Assembly (NCBI RefSeq): GCF_030815415.1
Contig: NZ_JAUSWW010000001.1
Coordinates: forward strand, 248,001 to 312,000
Origin: Streptomyces canus
Lineage (GTDB): Bacteria > Actinomycetota > Actinomycetes > Streptomycetales > Streptomycetaceae
Direction: 5' to 3'
Length of the DNA stretch: 64,000 nucleotides
The position numbers were made by a program, and so were the translations under genes. The notes beneath the pieces were generated by a model. That model had not been told where the DNA came from. It made no database searches and worked only from the letters and a program-made list of their open reading frames with translations. Shown piece after piece: positions 34,762-43,666 of this stretch. Positions within the stretch are counted from its first letter, which is position 1; each line of letters opens with the position of its first letter.

Positions 34762-35067
34762 CGTCTGCCCCTCCTGCTGTTCGGGACGGTCGGGAAAGCG
34801 TTCATGCGGCGGCTCCGGGGTGTTGTCAGTGCGGTTGAAGCGGATCTTCACCGGCCCCGGCCCTTGAGCGTCCCGAGGGCCCAGGAGCGTCGGAAGCCGG
34901 TTTCGGGTGATCAGGCGGCGGAGGTCCGGTCGTTGACTCCGGCTGAGGGCACCGCGCGCAGGGTGTCGCCAGAGCGCGTCGGGCCTGTCCAGGCTGCGGG
35001 CAGCGATGTAACGAGCGGCGAGTGTTCATCGTGTTCTCCAGAGTTCCTTCAGCACGAGTGCCGACGG
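34762..35067. other. 306-bp spacer between lactonase and GH141-like gene
   Basis: Besides the upstream region of the large gene, the minus strand at about 34918-35035 keeps a protein-like frame ending VPSAGVNDRTSAA before a stop, without start or ribosome site. This may be the tail of a lost gene; I cannot identify it. Confidence 0.35.
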
Positions 35068-35952
35068 TCAGCTGCGGGCGGGAAGGTGGTAGAAGGCGGT
35101 CGCGGTGCCGGCGAGGAGCGCGTGGATCTCGTTCTCGGCACAGTCGGCGAGCAGTTCGTCCACGGTGGTGGCCCAGCGGTTCCAGCCGCCGGCGAGGTTG
35201 GCGACCGGCCAGTCGGAGCCGAACATCAGCCGGTCGGGGCCGAAGGCGGTGAGCAGGATGTCCCAGACGGGGCGGATGTCGGCGGTGGTCCAGTTGTCGT
35301 GGTCGGCCTCGGTGATCAGTCCCGACAGCTTGCAGACCACCTGCTGGTGTGCGGCCAGCCGTTGCACCTGACGTCGCCAGTTCGCCAGTTCGCGCCGCGC
35401 GATGTCCGGTTTGCCCGCGTGGTTGAGTACCTGGGGCAGGTCGGGGAAGCGTTCGGCCAGGTTGATCGCCTGGTCGAGCTGGTGGCTTCGGACCAGTACG
35501 TCGTAGGAGAGTCCGCGGTCCCTGGCCACCGCCAGCCCTCGCTCGACATCGGGGCGTTGCAGCCAGCCCGGGTCCGTCTCGCCCTGGACGAGGTGGCGCA
35601 GGGAGCGCAGATACGTGCCGCCCGGTCCGGCGAGCAGTCGGTCCAGCGTCTCGCCGATCGCCGGCGACGTCAGGTCTGCCCAGCCGACCACCGCCTCGAT
35701 CAGCGGCTCCTGTTCCGCGAGGGCGAGCAGGTCCTCGGTCTCGGGTACGTCCGGCATGCACTGCACGGCCACCGTGCTGTGCAGGTGACGGCCCGCGATG
35801 GGACGGGTCGCGGTGGAGCGCAGGTCGCCGGAGGTGAAGGTACGGCGGATCGACTCAAGGCCGGGGTCGTCGAGCCAGGGCTGCGGACGCCGTTCGAGGT
35901 CCCACAGATGGTGGTGCGCGTCGATGAGGACGGGGGCGGGGGCGGGGATCAT
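35068..35952 (-). CDS. amidohydrolase-family sugar lactonase
   Basis: 294 residues. Metal-binding DAHHHLWDLERRPQPWL opens the barrel (residues 11-27), followed by VLNHAGKPDIARRELANW, VCKLSGLITEADHDNW and RLMFGSDWPVANLAGG. The family hydrolyses aldonolactones such as L-rhamnono- or L-fucono-lactone to the acid. The full length contrasts with the half-gene at 28022, its paralogue. It is the last gene of a minus-strand operon after mutarotase, an unassigned 671-residue protein and a sugar importer, so it should act on a sugar brought in by that importer. Confidence 0.9.
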   Translation of the reverse strand: MIPAPAPVLIDAHHHLWDLERRPQPWLDDPGLESIRRTFTSGDLRSTATRPIAGRHLHSTVAVQCMPDVPETEDLLALAEQEPLIEAVVGWADLTSPAIGETLDRLLAGPGGTYLRSLRHLVQGETDPGWLQRPDVERGLAVARDRGLSYDVLVRSHQLDQAINLAERFPDLPQVLNHAGKPDIARRELANWRRQVQRLAAHQQVVCKLSGLITEADHDNWTTADIRPVWDILLTAFGPDRLMFGSDWPVANLAGGWNRWATTVDELLADCAENEIHALLAGTATAFYHLPARS

Positions 35953-35990
35953 GGCAGGTTCCAAGTCGGGTCGGTCTGGCGCGGGCCGCG

Positions 35991-36338
35991 TCAGACGGCG
36001 ACGTCTTCGCCGGGCGGGTCGAGGTGCCAGATCTCGGTCAGTTCCGTCCACTGGCGGGAGTCGCCCCGGTCGGGCCAGGGCTCCTGGCAGGGGTCGGTGA
36101 GTTTCCACCATTCCTGGGTTTCGGGGTCGGCTTCGAGGACGGCCATGTCGGCCTCGAAGTCGTCGCCGTGGTACTCGAAGTAGGCGAACAGCGCATCGCC
36201 GTGGAGGAAGATGCTGTGGTTGCGGATCTGTGCCCGGTGCAGGGCGGCTTCCACGCCGGGCCAGACGGCCGAGTGGAGTTCGAGGTACTCCTCGCGGTGC
36301 TCGGGGCGGAGCCTGATGGTCTGGGCGATGCGTTTCAT
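35991..36338 (-). CDS. L-rhamnose/L-fucose mutarotase family protein
   Basis: 115 residues, the normal size for the RhaM/FucM-type DUF718 family, which interconverts anomers of 6-deoxysugars. Conserved positions include the N-terminal RIAQTIRLRPEHREEYLELH, YFEYHGDDFEADMA, EWWKLTDPCQEPW and LTEIWHL. The ATG overlaps the stop of the 671-residue gene by four bases, so the two are co-translated. Its presence shows that the operon handles rhamnose-, fucose- or a similar deoxy-sugar. Confidence 0.92.
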   Translation of the reverse strand: MKRIAQTIRLRPEHREEYLELHSAVWPGVEAALHRAQIRNHSIFLHGDALFAYFEYHGDDFEADMAVLEADPETQEWWKLTDPCQEPWPDRGDSRQWTELTEIWHLDPPGEDVAV

Positions 36339-38350
36339 GCGGTGGTCTCCTCCGTGCCCGGGGAGGGCCGGTCGGCCGGGGTGTCGAACGGGGTGCGGTA
36401 GCTGGGGGTGCGGGAGCGCAGCCGGAGGCACAGGGTGAGCCGGATACGGGTGGCCGCGGGCAGTCGTACCGTCAGGAAAGCGCCGCCGCAGACCTGCTCC
36501 GCCTCGGTGACGACGGGCTCGGTGTGGCCGTAGTCGTACATGTCCCCGATCCAGCCGTCGTCCGCGCAGGTGGTGTAGCGGGCGGTGGTGATGGTGTGCT
36601 CGGCGAAGGCGCCGGCCTGGACGATCACCGTGCGCTCGGCCCCCGGGGCGAGGTTGATGAGTTCGACGGTGGTGGCCTCGGGGTCGATGGAGGTGACGAG
36701 TGCGGCCACGTCCGGGGGCAGGCCGGCGCGGCGGGCCTCGGCGTCGTGGTAGCGCAGCCGGGCCTGTTGCAGGCCGCCGTTGTAGAGGACCTGGGGTCCG
36801 CCCCAGGTCAGCTGGACGAGGGCTTCGGTGACGACGGGGTTGGACTGCTGCCACACGTGGATGTCGGCCTCGGGAACGTCCAGGTCGCGGTAGCGCTCGA
36901 TGCGCCGCAGGCGGTGGCGGATCTGGGCCTGGGCGGTGGCGAGGATCCGTTCGGGGTAGCCGGGGTCGTCGCCGGCGAGGAAGGCGAACCACGCCTTCTC
37001 GTGCCCGGACTCCTCCTTGGCGCGGAACGGCCGGACGGTGCGCCAGTCGATGCCGTCGGCTTCACGCAGCCGCTCCAGGCGGGCGCGGTCGGCGTCGGAG
37101 GCGGTGTGGTGCCACAGGGCCACCGGCACGGGCGGGGTGGCCGGGTTGTAGTCGAACCAGCCCGAGTCGTTGTGGCGGAAGGGCAGGTGCGGAGTGGGTG
37201 TGTGGGTGTCGGGGCCGAGCTCAGCCACCCACTTGGAGGGGAGGCTGGAGTCGGCCTCGGTGTGGGGCATCACCTTGCTGTGGCCGATGAGCGTGTCGAG
37301 GGAGGTCGCGACCATGGAGAGGTAGCCGTCGTCCCCGGTGACCGTGGCCGCCGCCAGCGCCGCCACACAGGCCGCGTGGCCCACGCTGTGCCAGCCGTGC
37401 GGCCAGGACCAGCCGTAGTGGCCGCCGTACCAGCGGCCTTCCAGCAGGCTGCCGACGACCCCGTCCGGGCCGGCGTTGTCCGGGACGAGACCGCCGTTCG
37501 CCTCGGTGCGCTCGCGCCACGCGCCGACGTACTCGACGATCCAGTCGCGGTAGCGCTCCTCGCCGGACAGGATCCAGGCGTTGAGGACCAGTCCGGCCGC
37601 AGCGAGGTTGACCGCGGTGTCGCCGACGCCCATCCGGTCCCGCATCTGCGCGCCGAGACGGGGATCCGCGGAGAGCGGGTGGGGGCCGGTGTCGGCCTCG
37701 GGGATCCAGTCGAGCGGGAAGCCGTACGTCTCCGCTTCCTTCAGCAGCCAGGGATAGACGTCACCGTCGAACAGGCCTGTGCGGTCGGGGTCGCTGCCGT
37801 TGTGCGGGCGGGCGATGACACGGTGGGCGGGGTCGTAGTTGCCCTCGGCCGGGTCGACGTACAACTCGGCAAAGCGCAGGGCGCGTTCCGACCAGCGGTC
37901 GGGGGCGGCCATGCACAGGAAGTAGAGCAGCAGCAGGCTCTCGCCCTGGTGGAACCAGTCGTATCCGCGTTCGTACTCGTCGCGCAACATGTTCAGTTCG
38001 GTGAGCTGCCGGGTCACGCCCTCCCAGTGCTTCTCACTGGCGGGCAGCAGGTCGTCGGCGCCGCCGAGGAGATACAGCTGGGGCCAGTTGAAGAACACCT
38101 CGTAGAAGTCGTCCACACCGTCACGGGTGGTCAGCGGGCCGGAGTAGTTCAGGCGTCCGTCCGGACCGGTGAAGTCTCGGGCAAAACGGCGCCAGGCGTG
38201 GTCGAGGAGGTCGAACAGGGACCGCTGGGCCACGGCCCAGCCGGGTGGTTCGAGCAGCGGAACCCTCGCCTCGATCGCGGGTGGCTGGGCCGGCTGCCCG
38301 GAGGCCGGGGCGTTCTCACCGGACGTGAGACCGGAAGAGCTGAAGTGCAT
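36335..38350 (-). CDS. large cytoplasmic protein of unassigned family, probably an (alpha/alpha)-barrel enzyme
   Basis: 671 residues with no signal peptide; the ATG at 38350 follows GGAGATCCATCCC. The N-terminal two-thirds is helix- and tryptophan-rich, with FTGPDGRLNYSGPLTTRDGV, YDWFHQGESLLLLYFLCMAA and GHYGWSWPHGWHSVGHAACV, the pattern of an (alpha/alpha)6 barrel as in many glycoside hydrolases and lyases. The last 150 residues look like beta-sandwich (TVELINLAPGAERTVIVQAG). Conserved acidic and histidine residues sit in LFDGDVYPWLL and FRHNDSGWFDYNP. I cannot name the family. The place between the sugar permeases and the mutarotase argues for a hydrolase or lyase releasing a deoxysugar from an imported oligosaccharide. 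Confidence 0.7.
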   Translation of the reverse strand: MHFSSSGLTSGENAPASGQPAQPPAIEARVPLLEPPGWAVAQRSLFDLLDHAWRRFARDFTGPDGRLNYSGPLTTRDGVDDFYEVFFNWPQLYLLGGADDLLPASEKHWEGVTRQLTELNMLRDEYERGYDWFHQGESLLLLYFLCMAAPDRWSERALRFAELYVDPAEGNYDPAHRVIARPHNGSDPDRTGLFDGDVYPWLLKEAETYGFPLDWIPEADTGPHPLSADPRLGAQMRDRMGVGDTAVNLAAAGLVLNAWILSGEERYRDWIVEYVGAWRERTEANGGLVPDNAGPDGVVGSLLEGRWYGGHYGWSWPHGWHSVGHAACVAALAAATVTGDDGYLSMVATSLDTLIGHSKVMPHTEADSSLPSKWVAELGPDTHTPTPHLPFRHNDSGWFDYNPATPPVPVALWHHTASDADRARLERLREADGIDWRTVRPFRAKEESGHEKAWFAFLAGDDPGYPERILATAQAQIRHRLRRIERYRDLDVPEADIHVWQQSNPVVTEALVQLTWGGPQVLYNGGLQQARLRYHDAEARRAGLPPDVAALVTSIDPEATTVELINLAPGAERTVIVQAGAFAEHTITTARYTTCADDGWIGDMYDYGHTEPVVTEAEQVCGGAFLTVRLPAATRIRLTLCLRLRSRTPSYRTPFDTPADRPSPGTEETTA

Positions 38351-38456
38351 GGGATGGATCTCCGTTCGGGGTGGCGGGGGTGCGCGCGCCGGGGACGACG
38401 GCCGGGCGGACGACGCCGACTCGGGCTTCATGGGTGGAGCCACTGGCGGCCGGGGC

Positions 38457-39368
38457 CTACTCCTTGGTGGCGCCGGCGAGCATCCCACTGACCAGGAAGC
38501 GCTGGGCGAAGAGGAAGACGATCAGCACCGGTGTGATGGCCAGCAGCGTGGCCAGCGCCAGCTGCGGGCGCTCGATGGCGAGGGTGCCGACCGCGGGGTT
38601 GAAGGAGGGCACGTTGCTGAGCAGGCTTCCGACGCCCACCTGGATCGGCATCTGGTCGCTCTCGGGGAGCATCACGTAGGGCAGGAAGTAGTTGGTCCAA
38701 TTGGCGACGAAGCTGAAGAAGCCCACGAGCGCGATGACCGGGGTCGCCAGTGGCAGCGCGATGTGCCGGAAGACGCCGAGCTCCGAGCAGCCGTCCATCC
38801 GTGCCGCTGCCAGCAGGTCCTTCGGTACGGCGGTGGTGAAGTAGATGTACGTCAAATACACGCCGAACGGGTAGAACGAGTACGGCAGGATGATCGACCA
38901 CATCGTGCCGATCAGGTGCACCGCGTTGATCTCCAGGAACAACGGCACCACCAGTGTGGCGGTCGGCATGAGCATCACGACCAGCGTCGAGACGAGCAGA
39001 GTGTGCCGGCCGCGGAACTCGGTCATGGCCAGGGCGTACCCCGCCGGTACGGCCACGCAGAGGGTGATGACCAGCGAGATCACCGCGTACAACGTGGAGT
39101 TGCCCAGCCATTGCAGGACGGCGTTGTCCTGGAACGCGGTGAGGCCGTCCCAGTTGGCCTTGAAGGCGTGCCAGGAGCCGAAGGACAGCGGGTTGCCATG
39201 GACGAGTTGCTGGTCGGTCTTGGTCGCCGCGAGGACGAGCCACAGCACCGGCAGCACGAAGAACACCAGGAAGACGAGCAGTATGGAGCCGGTCAGCAGG
39301 CGGGGCACGAGGCGACGCGGGGTGCGTGGGCGCCGCCGCCCAGGGGCCTGGTGGTGCGCTCGGCTCAT
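38457..39368 (-). CDS. sugar ABC transporter permease (MalG type)
   Basis: 303 residues from ATG 39368 (MSRAHHQAPGRRRPRTPRRL), with six membrane segments. The EAA-like loop is AAARMDGCSELGVFRHIALP near residue 200, and the C-terminus is QRFLVSGMLAGATKE. The basic N-terminus is cytoplasmic. It follows the other permease by 55 bp and precedes the 671-residue enzyme by 106 bp. It forms with the neighbouring permease and lipoprotein a CUT1-type importer without its own ATPase. Confidence 0.92.
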   Translation of the reverse strand: MSRAHHQAPGRRRPRTPRRLVPRLLTGSILLVFLVFFVLPVLWLVLAATKTDQQLVHGNPLSFGSWHAFKANWDGLTAFQDNAVLQWLGNSTLYAVISLVITLCVAVPAGYALAMTEFRGRHTLLVSTLVVMLMPTATLVVPLFLEINAVHLIGTMWSIILPYSFYPFGVYLTYIYFTTAVPKDLLAAARMDGCSELGVFRHIALPLATPVIALVGFFSFVANWTNYFLPYVMLPESDQMPIQVGVGSLLSNVPSFNPAVGTLAIERPQLALATLLAITPVLIVFLFAQRFLVSGMLAGATKE

Positions 39369-39423
39369 GGCGCTTGGTTCCCCTTCAGTGCGTGGTATGG
39401 CGGCGGCTGGGCCGGCAGAAGTC

Positions 39424-40338
39424 CTAGTCGGCATCGAAGAACCCCGACCGTGCGACGAAGACGGCGGCGGCCGACACACTGACCACCAGGAGCTCCACCG
39501 AGACCGCCGCGGCGCCGTTGATGTTGTTCATCTGGAAGGCGAAGTCGTACGTCAGCTGGTTCAGCGAGTAGTCGCGTCCGGCCACACCCACACTGGCGAG
39601 GGACAGCAGCTGGGGCTCCACGAAGAGCTGGGCGCCGCCCGCGAAGGCCAGGATCACCATGTACACGATCCACTTGCGGAGCATCGGGATCTGCACGCAC
39701 CAGGCGGTCTGCCAGGCGCCCGCGCCGTCGATGCGCGCGGCTTCCATGACGTCCCTGGGGATGTTGTTGAGCGCGCCGTAGATGACGACGATCCAGCCGC
39801 CCGCGCCGGTCCAGAACGCGATGACCGTGAACAGCAGGGGCAGGTTGCCGGGCGCGATCACCTCGCCGAAGGTGTGGAACCCCAGCATGCCCAGCAGCGA
39901 ACCGACCGGGCTCACCGTCGGGTCGAGCATGAACAGCCACACCAGCACACTCGCGGCGCCGGCGAGCGCTCCTGGGATGTAGAAGAGGAAGCGCAGGGAC
40001 TTGCTGACGGTGCCCGAGGCGAGACGGTGCAGCAGCAGCGCCAGACTCACCACGAACACCACGAGTGAGACCAGCCAGAACAGGAGGTACAGCGCGACAT
40101 GGCCCACGGCGTCCATGAAGCGGAAGTCCTGCGCCGTGGTGACGAAGTTGCTGAAGCCGGTGAACGTGCCCCCGGCGTCGGTGAAGGCGAAGTAGACGGC
40201 GTATCCGGTCGGCAGGATGCCGAACGCGATGAGGAGGAGCACGTAGGCGGCGACGAAGGCGATGCCGGCCCGGCTCTGCCGGGCGGTGCCGCGGGGGCGC
40301 CGCCTGGCAGAACCGGCCGAGGGGTGAGTCACGGTCAC
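39424..40338 (-). CDS. sugar ABC transporter permease (MalF type)
   Basis: 304 residues from GTG 40338, which overlaps the binding-protein stop (GTGA); a second GTG two codons later is an alternative. About six membrane segments, starting AFVAAYVLLLIAFGILPTGY, and the coupling loop EAARIDGAGAWQTAWCVQIP near residue 205. Partner of the MalG-type permease downstream. The mutarotase and lactonase in the operon suggest a deoxysugar-containing oligosaccharide as substrate. Confidence 0.92.
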   Translation of the reverse strand: MTVTHPSAGSARRRPRGTARQSRAGIAFVAAYVLLLIAFGILPTGYAVYFAFTDAGGTFTGFSNFVTTAQDFRFMDAVGHVALYLLFWLVSLVVFVVSLALLLHRLASGTVSKSLRFLFYIPGALAGAASVLVWLFMLDPTVSPVGSLLGMLGFHTFGEVIAPGNLPLLFTVIAFWTGAGGWIVVIYGALNNIPRDVMEAARIDGAGAWQTAWCVQIPMLRKWIVYMVILAFAGGAQLFVEPQLLSLASVGVAGRDYSLNQLTYDFAFQMNNINGAAAVSVELLVVSVSAAAVFVARSGFFDAD

Positions 40339-41699
40339 TGGGAGACCTTGTATCCGTTGGACTTGGCGTACTTGGTGATGGAGTCCTGCCAGGCGGGCAG
40401 CATCGAGGCAATGGACTTGCCCTGGGTGATGCCGGGCTTGACGGTGGCCGCCCAGATCGCCTCCTGGCTGAACTGGCCCGAACCCCACTCCGGCCAGACC
40501 TGGGACGAGGCGGCCGAGAGTGCGCTCAGGTCGCTGGCGAAGTAGCCGGCGGCGGCCTGCCCCTTCAGCCAGGCCTCGGCCGCGGGCGCGTAGGCCGGGA
40601 AGCCGGGCGCCTTCTCGCCCTGGTAGGCGTTGTCGGTGGTGACCCACTTCAGGAAGTCGGTGGCCGCCTTGAGGTGGGTGGAGTGTTGGGACAGCAGCCA
40701 GGTGCCGCCGCCGACGTTGCCGGTGGACGGCGCGTTGTCTCCCTGCCACTGCGGGATGGGAGCCGCCGCGATCTGCTGGGCGGGGACCTTGAGGGTGTCC
40801 TTGAAGACCGCGCCGCCGTACCAGGCGGGGCCGGGCATGAGCAGGACCTTGTCGGCCTGGTTCTTGCCGAAATCGGTGCTGAAGACGCCGCTGATGGACA
40901 TGGACTTGTTCTTGATCAGCACGTCCAGCAGCTTGGCCATCTTGGTGCAGGCCTCACTGGTGGTGTTCACCGAGACGGACTTGGGCCCGGTGATGTGGTT
41001 GGCGCCGCACTTGCTCGCCCACAGATAGATCTCGGGGGTGAAGGAGTCGCCGGCGTCGCCCACGAGATAACCCGGGTGCTCCTTGGCCACCTTCTCGCCG
41101 ATCTTCTGATATTCCTCCCAGGTCGTCGGCACCGTGTAACCGAACTTCTTCAACAGCGGAGCGTTGTACCAGAGCACCGCCTGGGAGAGGTCGTTGCGCA
41201 GGCAGTAGACGGTGCCGCCCACCGTGCAGACGTCGTTGGCGCCCTTCGCGAACTGTCCCAGGGTCGACTCGGAGATCAAACCCTTGTTGAGCGGAGCGGC
41301 GAAGCCCGCGTCGACCGCCCAGGAGGCCTCGTTGTTCTGGGAGCTGAAGACGACGTCCGGCCAGCCCTTGCCGGTGCGGTTGAACAGCTGGACCTTGGTC
41401 TGGAGGTAGTTCGAGCCGTTGGCGTCGCCGTCGTAGCTGACGAGGTCCAGCTTCACGTCCGGATGCTGCTGCTGGTACAGCTTCGCGGCCTCCATGCGGG
41501 TCGCGTCCACCCAGACGGTCAACGCGCCGTCCTTCTGCGGCGCCTGGGCGAAGCCGTCCTTGGTGGTCGTACCGGCGGTGCTGCCGCCGCCACAGGCCGT
41601 CACGGTCAGCAACACCGTGGCTGCGCAGCCGGCCAGCAACACCGCACGCTTCTTGCTGAGCGCTCTCTTCGGGCTGGACGAAGGCTTGTTGACGGTCAT
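40335..41699 (-). CDS. sugar-binding lipoprotein of ABC importer
   Basis: 454 residues. A basic start and hydrophobic core lead to the lipobox LTVTAC with Cys36 as lipid anchor. The mature part is a family-1 solute-binding protein, with ALTVWVDATRMEAAKLYQQQ, DVVFSSQNNEASWAVDAGF and WYNAPLLKKFGYTVPTTWEE. First gene of the minus-strand deoxysugar operon, divergent from a FadR-type regulator at 42074. It should deliver the sugar to the two permeases next to it. Confidence 0.93.
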   Translation of the reverse strand: MTVNKPSSSPKRALSKKRAVLLAGCAATVLLTVTACGGGSTAGTTTKDGFAQAPQKDGALTVWVDATRMEAAKLYQQQHPDVKLDLVSYDGDANGSNYLQTKVQLFNRTGKGWPDVVFSSQNNEASWAVDAGFAAPLNKGLISESTLGQFAKGANDVCTVGGTVYCLRNDLSQAVLWYNAPLLKKFGYTVPTTWEEYQKIGEKVAKEHPGYLVGDAGDSFTPEIYLWASKCGANHITGPKSVSVNTTSEACTKMAKLLDVLIKNKSMSISGVFSTDFGKNQADKVLLMPGPAWYGGAVFKDTLKVPAQQIAAAPIPQWQGDNAPSTGNVGGGTWLLSQHSTHLKAATDFLKWVTTDNAYQGEKAPGFPAYAPAAEAWLKGQAAAGYFASDLSALSAASSQVWPEWGSGQFSQEAIWAATVKPGITQGKSIASMLPAWQDSITKYAKSNGYKVSQ

Positions 41700-42073
41700 G
41701 AGTGACTCCACTGGGTTTGTGGGCGCCCCGACCGGGTCGGGGGGGGTGGCGCATGGATGGCCGACACCGGGCCGTCCCGGGCGGGTGTCGGGCACTGAAG
41801 GCGGCTGCTGCTGCCGACGTGGAAGAAATTAGCCGCCTTATCAAGGGGTTCGTCAAGAGTGCGTACTGCGTTCTTTTGACGGGATTGAGGGCGATGGCCT
41901 AGTGGTCGTGCCCGCTCATGACTGATAAAAGGCATTTGTACGCCGCAGTACCCAGAGTGCACGTCATAGATCTTGGTCGAAATGAGTACGACTTATAAGT
42001 CACCTAAGCTACGATGCTGTCGGCTCCACAGCGATCAGTCGCGTGAGCCGCAGTCACCCGGGAGGCAGGACAA
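41700..42073. promoter_or_regulatory. divergent promoter region with a 12-bp palindrome
   Basis: 374 bp, AT-rich for this genome in its middle (41825-42020). GACTTATAAGTC at 41990-42001 is a perfect palindrome lying 72 bp before the regulator start. A looser pair, GTCAAGA and TCTTTTGAC, lies near 41851-41880 on the importer side. The FadR-type regulator may bind the palindrome. Confidence 0.5.
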
Positions 42074-42871
42074 ATGGACGACACGCCAGCGATCGAAGAG
42101 GCTTTGCCGGCTCAGGTCCTTCCCGCTGCGCCCGCGGCGGTGGACGGCTCGGACGAGCGGCGTGACTACCGTCCCGGGTACGAAATCGTGGCGGAGCGGA
42201 TCCTCGAGTACATCGCCGGGGAGCGGCTGGTGCCGGGTGACCGGCTGCCCACGGAGATCGACCTGGCCCAGATGCTGGGCACCAGCAGGGCGGTGGTGCG
42301 GGAAGCCGTGAAGATCCTTTCGGCCCTGGGCCGCGTACGGGCCCACAAGGGGAGAGGCCTGTTCGTCGCGGAGGACGAAGGCATGCTCATCACCAGCCGT
42401 TGGGGAGGCTTCTTCCGTCCCGTCGACATCGACCATGTGCTGATGCTGTTCGAGTTCCGCAGGGTCCAGGAGATGTCCGCCAGCAGTCTGGCGGCCACCC
42501 GCGCCACTCCTTCGGAACTGCGCACCATCGAGGTGGCCATGGAGCAGTGCCGGCATGGGTTCGTCCACCGCCAGGTCGACGTGTTCAATCAGGCGGACGA
42601 CGACTTCCACGCGGCCGTGTCCGCGGCTTCGCACAACAACTTCCTCGTCAGCGCCGTGCGGGACGCACGACGTCTGCAGCGCCAGTCCAGTGCCATCGGT
42701 ATCCATGACACGCTCGGCGAGAACACCGGGGCGGCCGTCGAGGAACACGAGGCGATCTACCGGGCCATCCGTGACGGCCGCCCCGAGGAGGCGGCGCATG
42801 CCACCGCGGCACACCTCGACAGAACCCTGGAGGACTACCGGCGCGAGATCCAGCGGCGCCTGTTCGGGTAA
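42074..42871 (+). CDS. GntR-family (FadR subfamily) regulator
   Basis: 265 residues. A 30-residue acidic/proline tail precedes the winged helix (about 37-105): AERILEYIAGERLVPGDRLP, TEIDLAQMLGTSRAVVREAV and RVRAHKGRGLFV. The C-terminal FCD helical domain (115-255) has the metal/ligand residues in FNQADDDFHAAVSAASHN and VEEHEAIYRAIRDGRPEEAA. FadR-type regulators respond to acids or sugars and bind short palindromes. Its divergence from the deoxysugar importer operon and the palindrome at 41990 suggest it controls that operon and itself. Confidence 0.92.
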   Translation: MDDTPAIEEALPAQVLPAAPAAVDGSDERRDYRPGYEIVAERILEYIAGERLVPGDRLPTEIDLAQMLGTSRAVVREAVKILSALGRVRAHKGRGLFVAEDEGMLITSRWGGFFRPVDIDHVLMLFEFRRVQEMSASSLAATRATPSELRTIEVAMEQCRHGFVHRQVDVFNQADDDFHAAVSAASHNNFLVSAVRDARRLQRQSSAIGIHDTLGENTGAAVEEHEAIYRAIRDGRPEEAAHATAAHLDRTLEDYRREIQRRLFG

Positions 42872-42904
42872 CGCTGCGTCAGCGCGCACCCGGAGCTCGT
42901 CTTG

Positions 42905-43195
42905 CGGCGCATCCTCCCACAACGTCACGGCCGCCGCCACGGGCGCCAAGGTCGTCGACATCGCCTACACCAACGGCACCAACGCCGCCCGTACGGCCGT
43001 CCTCCAGGTCAACGGGCAGCAGGCCACCACGGTGTCCTTCCCGCCGACGGGCTCCTGGACCACGCCCGGCACCGTCTCGGTCGAGGCTTTCCTGGCCAAG
43101 GGCTCGTCGAACACGCTGAAGTTCTCCAACTCCTCCGCCTGGACACCGGACTTCGACGCCATCGAAATCCGCCCGCTGCCCGGCGCGAACGGCGC
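42905..43195 (+). pseudogene. C-terminal fragment of a CBM35-like carbohydrate-binding module
   Basis: The frame reads VVDIAYTNGTNAARTAVLQV, VSFPPTGSWTTPGTVSVEAF and LKFSNSSAWTPDFDAIEI, the typical beta-sandwich of a CBM35/CBM6 module at the end of a secreted glycosidase. No start, signal or catalytic domain precedes it; the regulator's stop is only 33 bp upstream. It is a fragment left by rearrangement. It fuses without gap to a lutC fragment. Confidence 0.75.
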
Positions 43196-43351
43196 CCAGG
43201 TGGTGGGAGCGCAGTCGAACCGCCGCCTCGACCCGTCGCGGCCGCTGACACTCATCTCAGGTCCCTCGGTGACCGGCGACATCGAGCTGGAGCGGGTGGG
43301 GGCGTATACGGGCCCAGGACCCTCGACATCATCGTGCTGGGGGACGCGTAG
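43190..43351 (+). pseudogene. 3' fragment of a lutC gene
   Basis: The frame RRLDPSRPLTLISGPSVTGD and IELERV, then after a shift GGVYGPRTLDIIVLGDA and a stop, is the end of a LutC protein (compare VEGVHGPRTLDIVMI of the gene at 25382). It contains the SGPS-T-DIEL segment that the 25382 gene lacks. It is on the opposite strand and 18 kb away, so it comes from another lutC copy or from a rearrangement. No function expected. Confidence 0.75.
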
Positions 43352-43666
43352 CCGCCGGAGCACATCACGGTTTCGCAGTGCGGTCAGGTGGCCGCGCTGC
43401 GAAGCCGTGTGCATTTTCCACGCATCGATCGTGATAGATCCGATCTATTTTTGCATTTTGACCTGATCATGGGGCAGTGCCGAGGAGCTTTCCCGTTTCT
43501 GTCCCCAGCTCTAGACAACACGTGAGGGCGTACCGCTTAATACATCCGATGTCCGAGAGGATGTGGCCTGATCGGACACGAGCCGCCGTTCCCCGCCGTC
43601 CGGGCTGAGTCACGGACAAACCACTGTCCACACGCCCCGTGTCCTTCACCCCTTCTGGAGCCGCAA
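43352..43666. promoter_or_regulatory. upstream region of the second GH29 gene
   Basis: 315 bp, AT-rich from 43420. ATAGATC-C-GATCTAT (43434-43448) is a perfect dyad followed by five T, which could be an operator or a terminator. A second dyad, ACATCC/GGATGT, lies at 43542-43564. Two copies of GCATTTT flank the first dyad. The region probably contains the promoter of the fucosidase gene. Confidence 0.5.
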
